Source: Bacteroidales bacterium
GTDB taxonomy: Bacteria; Bacteroidota; Bacteroidia; Bacteroidales; UBA3824
Length of the DNA stretch: 33,302 nt
Assembly: GCA_017962175.1 (NCBI GenBank)
Contig: JAGCVU010000073.1
Span: forward strand, 1-33,302
Direction: 5' to 3'
A model generated the notes under the pieces. It had not been told where the DNA came from, ran no database searches, and worked only from the letters and a program-made list of their open reading frames with translations. Shown one piece after another: positions 7,217 through 15,640 of this stretch (positions within the stretch are counted from its first letter, which is position 1; each line of letters opens with the position of its first letter). Both the position numbers and the translations under genes were made by a program.

Positions 7217-9133
7217 TTATCCGTTGTGTGGGAACGAAAGTATAAATTTGGTTCCCTTTCCTAATTCAGATTCAATCTTAATTTTGCCATTGTGCCGCCC
7301 GAGAAATTCTTTGCAAATCAATAGTCCCATGCCTGAACCTTGTTCGCCGGCAGTGCCCACAGTAGAACGGTTGCGACTAACTACCAGCAACTTATCCACA
7401 GTTTCTTGGTTCATTCCAATGCCATTGTCTTCAATAATAACATCGGTGCTTTCGGGTGTCCATTCTGCCGAAACGGTTATTAAGCCGCCTTCGTTGGTAT
7501 ATTTTACCGAATTGACTGTAATATTGCGAATTACGGTTTGCAACATCTGCGCATCTGCCCAAATAGTGTCGGTGGTAGATGTGCGGTTGATAAGCATAAT
7601 GTGTTTTTTCTGAGCCTGACCTTTTACCTCGCTAAGTGCGTCATCTACAGTAAAATGCAGATTAAGTTCTTCGGGAGCAAAGGCAATTGTATTTTGCTGC
7701 GAACGACACCAAAGCAACAGATTATTGAGCATATCGTAGGTGGTTTTTGCCGATTGCAGTATTACGCCCGAAAGTTCGTTGGCTTTAGAGTCGTTGGTTA
7801 CAGATTCGCGTTTGCGGAGTATTTCGGTAAGACCAATTATTGCGTTAAACGGGTTTCTAAGGTCGTGTGCAATAATGGAGATAAACATATTTTTGGTGTC
7901 GTTGGCCTTTTGGAGTTCCTCGCTTTTGCGGTTGAGGGTTTCTTCGTATGCCTTGCGCTCGCTGATGTCGGTGTTGACACCTGCCACACGTATTGCACGT
8001 CCGTTTTCGTCGCGCTTAACCACGCATTTTACAAGCATCCATTTTTCAGTGCCGTCTTTGCAGCGGACTTTGAGCTCCTCGTTAATCATATCAATTTTAC
8101 CCTCTTTAACACCGTCGTAAAACATTTGAAACTTTTCCTTGTTTTCATCATCGCAGATAACTTTCACAAAATCAGACGGTTTGGTAAATGCATTTTCGTC
8201 ATCTTCGTAGCCAAGTTGACGGCGATATTGTAGGTTGACTATGAGTTTTTGGTTTAGCACATCAAAATCCCAAGTGCCGTCGTTGCTGCCTTCGAGAAAG
8301 AGTTCGAGTTGTTTTTTGGCTTTGTCTAACTCGTAAGCCTTGTTGTCGAGGTCTTTGAATTGCTTTTTGATTTGATACGAAAGTTCTACGGTGCGTTTTT
8401 CGGCAAGGCGTTTTTCGGTAAGGTCTTGCGCCAACATAGCCACATATCCGGGTTCGGAACGGTAGAAGTTGAAACTCATATAACGGTTAATCAAATCAAA
8501 GTTTTTATCATACCTAAGCGATTCGCCCGTAGAGTTTACTTTAAAAATATCATTGGCAAATGCTTCGTAAAACTTAGGCAAAGCCACGCCCAAATCACAA
8601 CCCAAAGGAACTGGTCTATTTTTGGGAAATGACTCAAGCACCTTGCTGTTGGCATTTTCGAGAAAAATTTTGCCGTCTTGAACTCTAAAAAGGGTAAAAC
8701 CTGAGTTCATATTTTCAAACAGCATACGATATTTGCTGCGTTCTGCCTTAATTTCGTTGGCGGTGCTTTGAAGATTATCGATACGTTTTTTGATAACGCC
8801 CGTAACTCTAAGTTTTACAAGACCTTCGTGGAAAGGTTTAATCAACACATCGGACGCTCCATTGTCAAAACAGCGATATATAAGGTCTGTTTCCTCTAAT
8901 GCACCTGTAATTATCACCGCAGCTTGATTTTTGGCAAAGACAACAAGTTGCAGCACCCTATCGATATTTGGAGCAAGAGGCAAATCAATAATTACAATGC
9001 CAAAATGTCCATCGGCAATAGTGTTTGCCGAATCGTCAGGGTGACAATAACTTACGCTTGCAATATCGGCAATCATATTACCTAATTGCTGAGCGTTTTC
9101 ATCGGTGTCTGATATGATAAGAGTGTCCGTCAT
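7217..9133 (-). CDS. Receiver-PAS-PAS sensor histidine kinase
   Basis: A 638-residue soluble signalling protein with no membrane segment. Domains in order: an N-terminal response-regulator receiver domain (about 1-115; phospho-acceptor Asp50 in IVIIDLP, Thr76, Lys99 in IKPF), a short coiled linker, a PAS domain (about 135-240), a second PAS with PAC motif (about 275-395, ending VAGVNTDISERK), the HisKA dimerisation domain with His423 in IAHDLRNPFN, and the HATPase_c domain (N-box near Asn541, DNGIGM at 569-574, GSGMGLLICKEF at 599-610). All residues needed for autophosphorylation are present. Having the receiver first means another kinase may feed phosphate into it. No partner response regulator is adjacent. 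It lies 15 bases after gmk and 13 bases before the esterase-like gene, so co-transcription is likely. Confidence 0.92.
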   Translation of the reverse strand: MTDTLIISDTDENAQQLGNMIADIASVSYCHPDDSANTIADGHFGIVIIDLPLAPNIDRVLQLVVFAKNQAAVIITGALEETDLIYRCFDNGASDVLIKPFHEGLVKLRVTGVIKKRIDNLQSTANEIKAERSKYRMLFENMNSGFTLFRVQDGKIFLENANSKVLESFPKNRPVPLGCDLGVALPKFYEAFANDIFKVNSTGESLRYDKNFDLINRYMSFNFYRSEPGYVAMLAQDLTEKRLAEKRTVELSYQIKKQFKDLDNKAYELDKAKKQLELFLEGSNDGTWDFDVLNQKLIVNLQYRRQLGYEDDENAFTKPSDFVKVICDDENKEKFQMFYDGVKEGKIDMINEELKVRCKDGTEKWMLVKCVVKRDENGRAIRVAGVNTDISERKAYEETLNRKSEELQKANDTKNMFISIIAHDLRNPFNAIIGLTEILRKRESVTNDSKANELSGVILQSAKTTYDMLNNLLLWCRSQQNTIAFAPEELNLHFTVDDALSEVKGQAQKKHIMLINRTSTTDTIWADAQMLQTVIRNITVNSVKYTNEGGLITVSAEWTPESTDVIIEDNGIGMNQETVDKLLVVSRNRSTVGTAGEQGSGMGLLICKEFLGRHNGKIKIESELGKGTKFILSFPHNG

Positions 9134-9148
9134 AGTTGTAGGTTGTTT

Positions 9149-9715
9149 TCAACGGTTAAAAAAATTCTGTACCTTGGTTTTCAGCTCCTGCTCTGCTCGG
9201 TCGAGAATATCGTTGGTAACCACGGTGTCGAACAATGGAGCCCGACTGATTTCCTGTTCTGCCTTGCTTACACGACGGTCGATTTCTTCTTGCGAATCGG
9301 TGGCGCGTGTTTCGAGACGGCGGCGAAGTTCTTCTACCGACGGAGGCTGAATAAAAATAGATAACGCCTTGTCGTTAAATATCTTTTTGAGGTTTATACC
9401 ACCCTCTACGTCAACATCAAAAATAATGTTGTGTCCTTTGGCAAAAATTCTGTCAATTTCGCTGTTGAGTGTGCCGTAATAGCGTCCGGCGTATACCTCT
9501 TGCCATTCGATAAACTCATTTTGGGCTATGCGACGCTTAAAATCCTCTTCGGTGAGGAAATAATAATTTACGCCGTCGGTTTCGCCCTGACGCGGACTGC
9601 GGGTTGTAGCCGAAATCGAAAATTCAAGTTTCAGACCGTCGTCTTGCATCAGTCTGTTTATCAATGTGGTTTTACCTGTGCCCGAGGGGGCTGATACTAT
9701 TATAATTTTGTTCAT
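9149..9715 (-). CDS. gmk: Guanylate kinase
   Basis: Gmk phosphorylates GMP (and dGMP) to GDP with ATP in the cytoplasm, an essential step in nucleotide supply. The 188-residue product has the P-loop APSGTGKT at residues 9-16, the GMP-binding segment SATTRSPRQGETDGVNYYF, EFIEWQEVYAGRYYGT, and the DVDVEGG motif, all diagnostic. Length is normal. It is the first gene of a tight minus-strand cluster with a histidine kinase and an esterase-like gene, an uncommon partnership for gmk. A near-consensus promoter sits at 9736-9766. It is divergent from lysS, sharing the 150-base intergenic region. Confidence 0.96.
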   Translation of the reverse strand: MNKIIIVSAPSGTGKTTLINRLMQDDGLKLEFSISATTRSPRQGETDGVNYYFLTEEDFKRRIAQNEFIEWQEVYAGRYYGTLNSEIDRIFAKGHNIIFDVDVEGGINLKKIFNDKALSIFIQPPSVEELRRRLETRATDSQEEIDRRVSKAEQEISRAPLFDTVVTNDILDRAEQELKTKVQNFFNR

Positions 9716-9735
9716 AAAGCCAATTATTTATAATG

Positions 9736-9766
9736 CAAATATGCAAAACTTATGCAATATAGCGAA
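9736..9766 (-). promoter_or_regulatory. Possible gmk promoter
   Basis: On the minus strand TTCG (9763-9766), a 19-base spacer and CATATTTG (9736-9743) each differ from the TTTG / TAnnTTTG consensus at one base. The position, about 20 bases before the gmk start, is suitable. Confidence 0.4.
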
Positions 9767-9821
9767 TAATTTTAGTTTTTTTTATTTTTTTTATAATTTA
9801 GCCAAAAATTATTAAAGAGGG

Positions 9822-9829
9822 TATATTTG
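9822..9829 (+). promoter_or_regulatory. -7 element (TATATTTG) for lysS
   Basis: TATATTTG matches TAnnTTTG exactly; a weak -33 (TTTA, 9797-9800) lies 21 bases upstream. The leader would be about 32 bases. Confidence 0.55.
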
Positions 9830-9865
9830 TGATATATCATTGATTAACAAACTTTTACGATTAAC

Positions 9866-11602
9866 ATGGAACTTTCAGAACAAGAAATTATCCGCCGTCA
9901 GTCGCTACAAAAACTCCGCGACTTGGGCATTGAACCTTATCCGGCACCCAAATACGATGTAAATATTCACACCGACGAGTTTAAAGAAAGATTCGCAGGT
10001 CTCCAAGTTGAGGAGTATGCCGAAGGCGAAACTCTATGTCTTGCAGGTCGTTTGATGAGCCGCCGCATTATGGGTAGCGCATCGTTTGCCGAATTGCAAG
10101 ATTCAAAAGGACGTTTGCAACTTTACCTCAACCGCGACGTTATTTGCCCCGGCGACGACAAAACTATGTACAACGACGTGTTTAAGAAACTCTTAGACAT
10201 CGGCGACATTATCGGCGTTAAAGGTATCGCATTCCGTACCAAAATGGGCGAACTCTCGCTCAAAGTGCAGGAACTCACCGTTTTGTGCAAATCGCTCAAA
10301 CCCCTACCGATTGTAAAAGAAAAAGACGGAAAACTTTTCGACGCATTTACCGACCCCGAGCAGCGTTACCGCAAACGTTATGTGGATCTTATTGTTAATC
10401 CGCAAGTTAAAGAGGTGTTTATTAAGCGTACAAAACTTATGAACACTATGCGCCAATACTTAGACAACCTTGGTTGCCTTGAGGTAGAAACTCCTATACT
10501 TCAGCCCATCTACGGCGGCGCATCGGCTCGTCCGTTTAAAACTCACCACAACGCTCTCGACCAGACGCTTTATCTCCGTATTGCCGACGAACTTTATCTC
10601 AAACGCCTGATTGTGGGTGGTTTCGATGGTGTTTACGAATTTTCTAAGGACTTCCGCAACGAGGGTATGGACCGTTTCCACAATCCTGAGTTTACACAGA
10701 TAGAACTTTACGTTGCTTACAAAGATTATTTCTGGATGATGGACACCGTAGAAGAGATGGTAGAAAAAGTGGCCATCGCTCTCAACGGCGACACCAAAGT
10801 AAAAGTTGGCGACAATATCATCGACTTCAAACGTCCTTGGAAACGCTTTACAATGTTTGAGGCTATTGAGCATTTCACTGGCGTAGACATTTCGAATATG
10901 AACGAGGAGCAACTTGCCGAAACAGCCAAGAAATTTGGCGTGGAGGTAGACTCTACAATGGGCAAGGGCAAACTTGTGGACGAAATTTTTGGCGAAACTT
11001 GCGAATCAAAGATTATCCAACCCACATTCATCACCGACTATCCCGTTGAAATGTCGCCCCTTACCAAAAAACACCGCACAAAAGAGGGCTTAGTAGAACG
11101 CTTTGAGGCAATCTGCAACGGTAAGGAACTCTGCAACGCTTATTCTGAGCTCAACGACCCTGTAGACCAACGTCAACGCTTTGAAGATCAACTTCTGCTT
11201 GCAAAACGCGGCGACGAAGAGGCTATGGTGCTCGACGAAGACTTTCTCACAGCTATCGACCACGGTATGCCTCCCACAGCGGGCATAGGCATCGGCATCG
11301 ACCGTCTTACTATGATTATGACCAACTCAGAATCAATCCAAGACGTGCTTTTCTTCCCGCAGATGAAACCCGAGAAGAAATTCGAGTACGACCCTGTAGA
11401 GGCTTACACCGCAATAGGAATTCCCGAAGAGTGGGTTTCATTGGTTCAAAAACTTGGTTTCCTGAAAGTGGCAAACCTTGCAGAAGCCAAACCCGGAAAA
11501 CTATTCAACGACCTCTGCGGACTCAACAAAAAAGGCAAACTCAACCTCACCGTTCCCACACAAGACGACGTTAAGGCTTGGGTAGAAAAAGCTGCACAAT
11601 AA
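9866..11602 (+). CDS. lysS: Lysyl-tRNA synthetase, class II
   Basis: LysS charges tRNA(Lys) with lysine in the cytoplasm. The 578-residue product has the N-terminal OB-fold anticodon-binding domain (about 55-145, including [11 protein letters not shown]) and the class II catalytic core: motif 2 around residues 262-282 ([20 protein letters not shown]) and motif 3 at 473-484 ([12 protein letters not shown]). The usual end of the enzyme is near FFPQMKPE (about residue 503). Here about 75 residues follow ([19 protein letters not shown] to the end), an extension known from Bacteroidota LysS proteins. It is monocistronic, with a -7 element upstream and a strong terminator 15 bases after the stop. 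Confidence 0.97.
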   Translation: MELSEQEIIRRQSLQKLRDLGIEPYPAPKYDVNIHTDEFKERFAGLQVEEYAEGETLCLAGRLMSRRIMGSASFAELQDSKGRLQLYLNRDVICPGDDKTMYNDVFKKLLDIGDIIGVKGIAFRTKMGELSLKVQELTVLCKSLKPLPIVKEKDGKLFDAFTDPEQRYRKRYVDLIVNPQVKEVFIKRTKLMNTMRQYLDNLGCLEVETPILQPIYGGASARPFKTHHNALDQTLYLRIADELYLKRLIVGGFDGVYEFSKDFRNEGMDRFHNPEFTQIELYVAYKDYFWMMDTVEEMVEKVAIALNGDTKVKVGDNIIDFKRPWKRFTMFEAIEHFTGVDISNMNEEQLAETAKKFGVEVDSTMGKGKLVDEIFGETCESKIIQPTFITDYPVEMSPLTKKHRTKEGLVERFEAICNGKELCNAYSELNDPVDQRQRFEDQLLLAKRGDEEAMVLDEDFLTAIDHGMPPTAGIGIGIDRLTMIMTNSESIQDVLFFPQMKPEKKFEYDPVEAYTAIGIPEEWVSLVQKLGFLKVANLAEAKPGKLFNDLCGLNKKGKLNLTVPTQDDVKAWVEKAAQ

Positions 11603-11616
11603 TATAGCCATATACC

Positions 11617-11656
11617 AAAAAGTGGAGATGCGCCTTGGCACATCTCCACTTTTTTT
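11617..11656. terminator. Bidirectional rho-independent terminator
   Basis: AGTGGAGATG (11621-11630) pairs perfectly with CATCTCCACT (11641-11650) around a 10-base loop, flanked by A5 on the left and T7 on the right. It can terminate lysS on the plus strand and the small gene at 11673 on the minus strand. Confidence 0.9.
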
Positions 11657-11672
11657 ATATATCACTATCTCA

Positions 11673-11888
11673 CTACTTGTTGTAATTTCCCAACTTATTA
11701 AATTTTACCCACCAATTGAAAAAAGTGTCGTAGGTGATAAGGTTTTCGCCGAACTCTTTTTCAAAAGCCTCTTTTTCTGCTTCGGTGATATTTACGCGTT
11801 TGATTTTGTAACTCCAATCGTCGCGCACCGCGAGCGAGTAGCCTCCAAGCATAGGACTTTCTTCAAATATTTTAACGCGGTCTTTCAT
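11673..11888 (-). CDS. Small hypothetical protein, 71 residues
   Basis: A 71-residue soluble, charged protein starting MKDRVKIFEESPMLGGYSLA, with an amphipathic helix (ITEAEKEAFEKEFGENL) and an aromatic C-terminal part (YDTFFNWWVKFNKLGNYNK). There is no signal peptide or membrane segment. I do not recognise a family. Support for it being a real gene: it fills the space between the lysS terminator and the next small gene, its codon use resembles its neighbours, the bidirectional terminator fits its 3' end, and CATATTTG lies about 40 bases before the start. A small cytoplasmic protein of unknown function is all that can be said. Confidence 0.6.
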   Translation of the reverse strand: MKDRVKIFEESPMLGGYSLAVRDDWSYKIKRVNITEAEKEAFEKEFGENLITYDTFFNWWVKFNKLGNYNK

Positions 11889-11928
11889 TTCAATAGTTTT
11901 TTATTTAGTTTTTGTATGTCAAATGCAA

Positions 11929-11936
11929 CAAATATG
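11929..11936 (-). promoter_or_regulatory. Possible -7 element for the 71-residue gene
   Basis: The minus strand reads CATATTTG, one base from TAnnTTTG, about 40 bases before the start codon. It lies between the two small genes, so the 71-residue gene may also be read from the promoter at 12138-12169. Confidence 0.3.
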
Positions 11937-11961
11937 CCACATGTTTTGTTTGAGGTAAACT

Positions 11962-12114
11962 TTATAGTACAAAATGCAAAATACATGCAATAACGATAAG
12001 CAGCAGAGCCACATACGAAAGAATAATTCCTGTTTTGTGGTTTTTGCGCCTGACTATCAGCGACAAAGCCCATATTACCACGGCTATAGCCGCTATTATA
12101 AAAGTAATACCCAT
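11962..12114 (-). CDS. Small two-helix membrane protein, 50 residues
   Basis: A 50-residue frame on the minus strand from ATG at 12114 to TAA at 11962. The product starts MGITFIIAAIAVVIWALSLI, continues with a basic turn (VRRKNHKTG, 21-29), then a second hydrophobic helix (IILSYVALLLIVIACILHFV). This gives two transmembrane helices with a positively charged loop, which by the positive-inside rule would face the cytoplasm. An exact consensus promoter (TTTG-20-TAAATTTG) lies 24-55 bases upstream, strong support that it is expressed. No family recognised. The 73 bases between it and the next small gene allow co-transcription. Confidence 0.7.
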   Translation of the reverse strand: MGITFIIAAIAVVIWALSLIVRRKNHKTGIILSYVALLLIVIACILHFVL

Positions 12115-12137
12115 AAATAAAATTATTTGTTGCAGCG

Positions 12138-12169
12138 CAAATTTAGATAGTTTTTTTTATCATAACAAA
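12138..12169 (-). promoter_or_regulatory. Consensus promoter for the 50-residue membrane protein
   Basis: On the minus strand TTTG (12166-12169), exactly 20 bases, then TAAATTTG (12138-12145): a perfect Bacteroidota promoter. The TTTG is the end of the T-run of the preceding terminator, so the two elements overlap. Confidence 0.75.
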
Positions 12170-12199
12170 AAAAACGGACATTTTTTGAAAAAATGTCCG
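12167..12199 (-). terminator. Rho-independent terminator of the TonB-dependent receptor gene
   Basis: On the minus strand CGGACATTTTTT and its complement form a near-perfect 12-base inverted repeat (12175-12186 with 12188-12199), followed by eight T (12167-12174). It lies 35 bases after the stop codon at 12234. Confidence 0.88.
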
Positions 12200-12233
12200 A
12201 ACTGATTAGAGTATGCTGAACTGTTGACTTTGA

Positions 12234-14711
12234 TCAAAAATCTGCACCGCCTCCAAAGTCGTCGCCGCCGCCATTGCCGCCGCCTTCGCCTTCTTCGGGG
12301 ATTTGTTCTTTGTAGTTGTTAATCTTGAAGTTTACACCAATATTCCACGAGGGAGCTTTGCGATGACGCTCAGAATATTCCCAAAACGTTTCGGTATCGG
12401 TGGTAGATTTCATATTTTGAGTTCGGAATATGTCGCGAACATTGAGCGAAACCGAGATTCTGCGGTTCATAAACGATTGACGTACAGACAATCCTGTAAT
12501 AAATGAACCTTGGTTTGATGAAATAAGCGATTTGTTGGCACCACGGTAACGCATATTCACCTGAATTTTGGTGTTTTTGGCAGGAGCAAATGTAAACTGC
12601 TGACGCAAACGCCACGATTTGCCGTCGCGACTAAGGTCTTTGCCCTCGTAGTTGCCTCGAGTGTAATATTGGCGCATCTCCACATCGGTGTTGGATGTAA
12701 ACCATTTGCAGGGGTCGATGTTGAGAGTGAATCCTGCGCCAAAATCGTTGTTGGTGCAGAGATTTTCGGGACGAGAAATCAATATGTTGTTTTCGCCCAA
12801 ACGGTTAACATTCTGCATCTGACCGTCGGTGTGGCGGTAAAAAGTTTCCACTGCAAAAAACCATTTGGGATAAGTAATCTGATAATTAACCTCAAAAGCA
12901 TCGCTGTAAACAGGTTCAATTTCAGGATTACCCATTGAGCGCGAATATTCGTCGCTATAAGCAGGATAAGGATTCAGCATACCCACCCACGGACGGCGTA
13001 TGCGGCGCGAATAGCCCACTTGCACCGAATTTTTTTCGCCAATAGCGCGCGAAATATGCAACGTTGGGAAAAAGTCGGGACGGTCGATAGGGTAATCCTT
13101 ATCGGGAGTTTTCATCAGACGGTGAGTCTGCTCGTAACGCAATCCAGCTTGAATACCAAAGCCAAGCCATTTGGTTGAATATGTGGTATATACCGAAGTT
13201 ATATAACGTTCAAAATCCACCTTATTGGTAAATTCATCGTTGAGAATATATTTACCGTCGCCATTAAGGTCGTACCAATCGTAATCGGTGTTGGAACTAT
13301 TAAAATCAAATTGAGCACCAGCCTCAAAACGATTTTCGTTGGGCAATGGCAGTGTGTAATCAAGATTTAAGCGACCGCGAAGATTATCGCGAGCATTGTC
13401 GGTATGGTGTCCTTTGTGCTCGGCATCGGCATCAACTTTAGTGATAAATTGGTCGAAATTATCGTCGTTGTCGTTGTTGTTGCGCGAAGCAAAACCATTG
13501 AAATTGAGTTTATGACCCTGACCCGAAAAATTGTGCTGATACGAAAGTGTAGCATTGTAGTAATACGAGTTGCCGGAATTGTCGGTAATGGAGTTTACCT
13601 CTTCGTTGTCGTATTTGTTGCCGTTAACCTTATTGATTGTCCAGTTGTCGTAATGGTTGTGACCATCGGCATTCGACCACGAAAAACCGCCCTCGATACC
13701 AAGCGAAATAATATCGTTGTCGGTGGGATAAAGATCAAAACCCGCCTTTAATCCGCCACGCTGAAATTGGTTTTCGTGATTGTTGGTGCGGAAATTATAC
13801 TTATCAATGCTATCGTTGGTACTTTCTTCGGTGGTATGAGTAATGCGGTTGTTGACACCATCAAAAGCACGTCCGTTGCTATTGTAATGACCACCTACAA
13901 AGTAGTTGAATTTTTGGCGACGAAGATTGAAAAGAAAATCTCCACCATAACGGTGTTCGCTACCAGCATTGAGATTTATTACGCCATTGATACCCTGCAC
14001 CACATTCTTTTTGGTAACAAGATTGATAATGCCGGTTTCGCCTTCGGGGTCGTATTTAGCTGAAGGATTGGTAATTATCTCAATATTTTCAATCATTGCG
14101 GCGGGAGTCTGTTTCAAAATTTCAGAAGCATCCATAGCAGTAGGTTTACCGTCGATAAGCACCTGAAAATTGCTGTTGCCACGCAAAGTAACATTGCCGT
14201 CGATATCCACCTCCACCGAAGGCACATTTTCGAGAGCATCGGCAGCACTACCACCATCGGCAGCAATGTCGGTAGAAATGTTAATAACCTTACGGTCGAT
14301 CTTATAGTCCACATGATTTTTTTTGGCAGAAACTACCACCTCGTCGAGTTCGGTGCGGTTAACCGACATTTTGAGCACGCCAAGATTTTTGCGTCCGCCT
14401 TCGCCGTTGATAGTGATATCTCTAACAGTAATAGATTCGTAGCCCACAAAATTGGCTTGAAGATAATAGGTGCCAGCCTTGGCAATTTCAATTTCAAAAG
14501 AGCCGTCGGCCTTGGTGAGTCCGCCCGTAACGAGCGACGCATCTTTCTGATTGTAAATAGCTACCGAAGCATATTCTACGGGAGAGTTGTTGTCGGCATC
14601 CACGAGCTTACCAACAAGAAGCGTTTTGCCGAGAGGATTTGAAGCCATTGCAACTGTTGGCACAAAAGCCATAGCCACAAGGATCAAAAGCAATAACAAG
14701 TGATTTTTCAT
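12234..14711 (-). CDS. TonB-dependent outer-membrane receptor
   Basis: An 825-residue outer-membrane protein. It has a signal peptide (about 1-23, ending VAMAS), a carboxypeptidase-regulatory-like beta-sandwich (about 30-112; GKLVDADNNSPVEYASVAIY, DGSFEI, FVGYES), then a plug domain (about 120-235; LDEVVVSAKK, ALENVPSVEVDIDGNVTLRG, LIDGKPTAMD, IIT-NPSAKYDPEGETGIIN) and a large beta-barrel to about residue 800. These features match the TonB-dependent receptors of the outer-membrane beta-barrel family common in Bacteroidota. No SusD-like partner is next to it, so it is not a standard SusCD pair; the substrate is unknown. The last 20 residues form an unusual Glu/Gly/Asp-rich tail ending in Phe. 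It has its own terminator and is divergent from the gene at 14959. Confidence 0.92.
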   Translation of the reverse strand: MKNHLLLLLILVAMAFVPTVAMASNPLGKTLLVGKLVDADNNSPVEYASVAIYNQKDASLVTGGLTKADGSFEIEIAKAGTYYLQANFVGYESITVRDITINGEGGRKNLGVLKMSVNRTELDEVVVSAKKNHVDYKIDRKVINISTDIAADGGSAADALENVPSVEVDIDGNVTLRGNSNFQVLIDGKPTAMDASEILKQTPAAMIENIEIITNPSAKYDPEGETGIINLVTKKNVVQGINGVINLNAGSEHRYGGDFLFNLRRQKFNYFVGGHYNSNGRAFDGVNNRITHTTEESTNDSIDKYNFRTNNHENQFQRGGLKAGFDLYPTDNDIISLGIEGGFSWSNADGHNHYDNWTINKVNGNKYDNEEVNSITDNSGNSYYYNATLSYQHNFSGQGHKLNFNGFASRNNNDNDDNFDQFITKVDADAEHKGHHTDNARDNLRGRLNLDYTLPLPNENRFEAGAQFDFNSSNTDYDWYDLNGDGKYILNDEFTNKVDFERYITSVYTTYSTKWLGFGIQAGLRYEQTHRLMKTPDKDYPIDRPDFFPTLHISRAIGEKNSVQVGYSRRIRRPWVGMLNPYPAYSDEYSRSMGNPEIEPVYSDAFEVNYQITYPKWFFAVETFYRHTDGQMQNVNRLGENNILISRPENLCTNNDFGAGFTLNIDPCKWFTSNTDVEMRQYYTRGNYEGKDLSRDGKSWRLRQQFTFAPAKNTKIQVNMRYRGANKSLISSNQGSFITGLSVRQSFMNRRISVSLNVRDIFRTQNMKSTTDTETFWEYSERHRKAPSWNIGVNFKINNYKEQIPEEGEGGGNGGGDDFGGGADF

Positions 14712-14861
14712 GATAGAGTAAAAATGTATATAAAAACAAAATATTTTTCAATCCTTATTCACGGTTTAATAGACTATAGTAAGACACAATGGTTTAAGCC
14801 TTAAAATGTAAAAAAGTGTTAAAATCACACCATTGAATAATTATCTAAAAATGCAGTTATA

Positions 14862-14878
14862 AATGTTAATTTAACATT
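14862..14878. promoter_or_regulatory. Palindrome between divergent genes, possible operator
   Basis: AATGTTAA-T-TTAACATT is a perfect inverted repeat of 8-base arms in the 247-base divergent region 14712-14958. A second inverted repeat, CAATGGT (14787-14793) and ACCATTG (14829-14835), lies closer to the receptor gene. I see no full TTTG / TAnnTTTG promoter for either gene here. Binding of a regulator is inference; AT-rich DNA produces such palindromes by chance. Confidence 0.35.
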
Positions 14879-14958
14879 AAAGAAAACTATTTTACAAAAA
14901 GTTTTGTTAATATTGCAGTTTGAAATAAAAACCAAATCTAATTCTTAACACAATTAAA

Positions 14959-15636
14959 ATGATGAAACGGATTTTTACATTAGCATTAGCACTTGGCGTA
15001 TCAGCCACATTATTTGCACAAGAAGACGTGGCTTCGCTACGCAAAACCGCCTCAGAGCAGACCAAGGCAGGCGAATACGCCAAAGCTGTAGAAAACTTTG
15101 AAAAAGCCATCAATCAGCAAGAATATGCGGGCATTACCGACACCGCTCTCTATTTCAACGCCGCAGTAAGCGCATACAAAGGCAAGGACTACGCCGCCGG
15201 AGCTAAATATTTCGACAAATGCGTGGCTCTCGGCTATCAAAAAGAGAAATGCTATAAATTTGGCGGAGCATGTTTGCAAAGCATCGAAGAATATGGCAAA
15301 CTGCAAGAAAATATGAAAAAGGCCTCTGAGGAATTTCCCTCAAATACCGTTTTCAAACAAATGCTCAGCACATCGTATGTAGGATTGGCAAAACCCAAAA
15401 TGAACGAGGCAAACAATATTGTAAAAGAAGCCGAACCTCTCAAAACCAGCGACGTGGTAAAATTCAACAGCGAAGTGGCACGCGCAAAACAAGTATATAG
15501 CGAGGCACTGCCATTGGTAGAACAAGCTTATCAAATCAACCCCGAAAACAAATCGGCTATTCAACTTTTGGCTGCTCTATACGGCAACTTGGGACAACCC
15601 GCCAAAGCCAACGAAATGAAAGCTAAACTCAAATAA
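14959..15636 (+). CDS. Exported TPR-like repeat protein
   Basis: A 225-residue exported protein. The start is ATGATG (either codon possible); the signal peptide ends near ATLFAQ (residue 21). The mature part is almost wholly helical and fits tetratricopeptide repeats: TKAGEYAKAVENFEKAINQQ (about 36-55), ALYFNAAVSAYKGKDYAAGAK, KYFDKCVALG, and near the C-terminus VEQAYQINPENKSAIQLLAA then LYGNLGQPAKANEMKAKLK. The G/A-x-Y-xx-A-xx-xF/Y pattern is clear in at least three units. Such proteins act as periplasmic interaction scaffolds; the partner is unknown. It is divergent from the TonB-dependent receptor and ends 4 bases from the convergent hemH. Confidence 0.8.
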   Translation: MMKRIFTLALALGVSATLFAQEDVASLRKTASEQTKAGEYAKAVENFEKAINQQEYAGITDTALYFNAAVSAYKGKDYAAGAKYFDKCVALGYQKEKCYKFGGACLQSIEEYGKLQENMKKASEEFPSNTVFKQMLSTSYVGLAKPKMNEANNIVKEAEPLKTSDVVKFNSEVARAKQVYSEALPLVEQAYQINPENKSAIQLLAALYGNLGQPAKANEMKAKLK

Positions 15637-15640
15637 GCGT

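Noticed and set aside
7538..8233. 231-codon plus-strand frame opposite the histidine kinase
   Set aside because: Shadow of a well-supported kinase gene on the other strand; no recognisable domain or start signal.
11885..12073. 62-codon minus-strand frame overlapping the 50-residue membrane protein
   Set aside because: Mixed composition without domain or membrane pattern; the overlapping 50-residue frame has two clear helices and a matching promoter.
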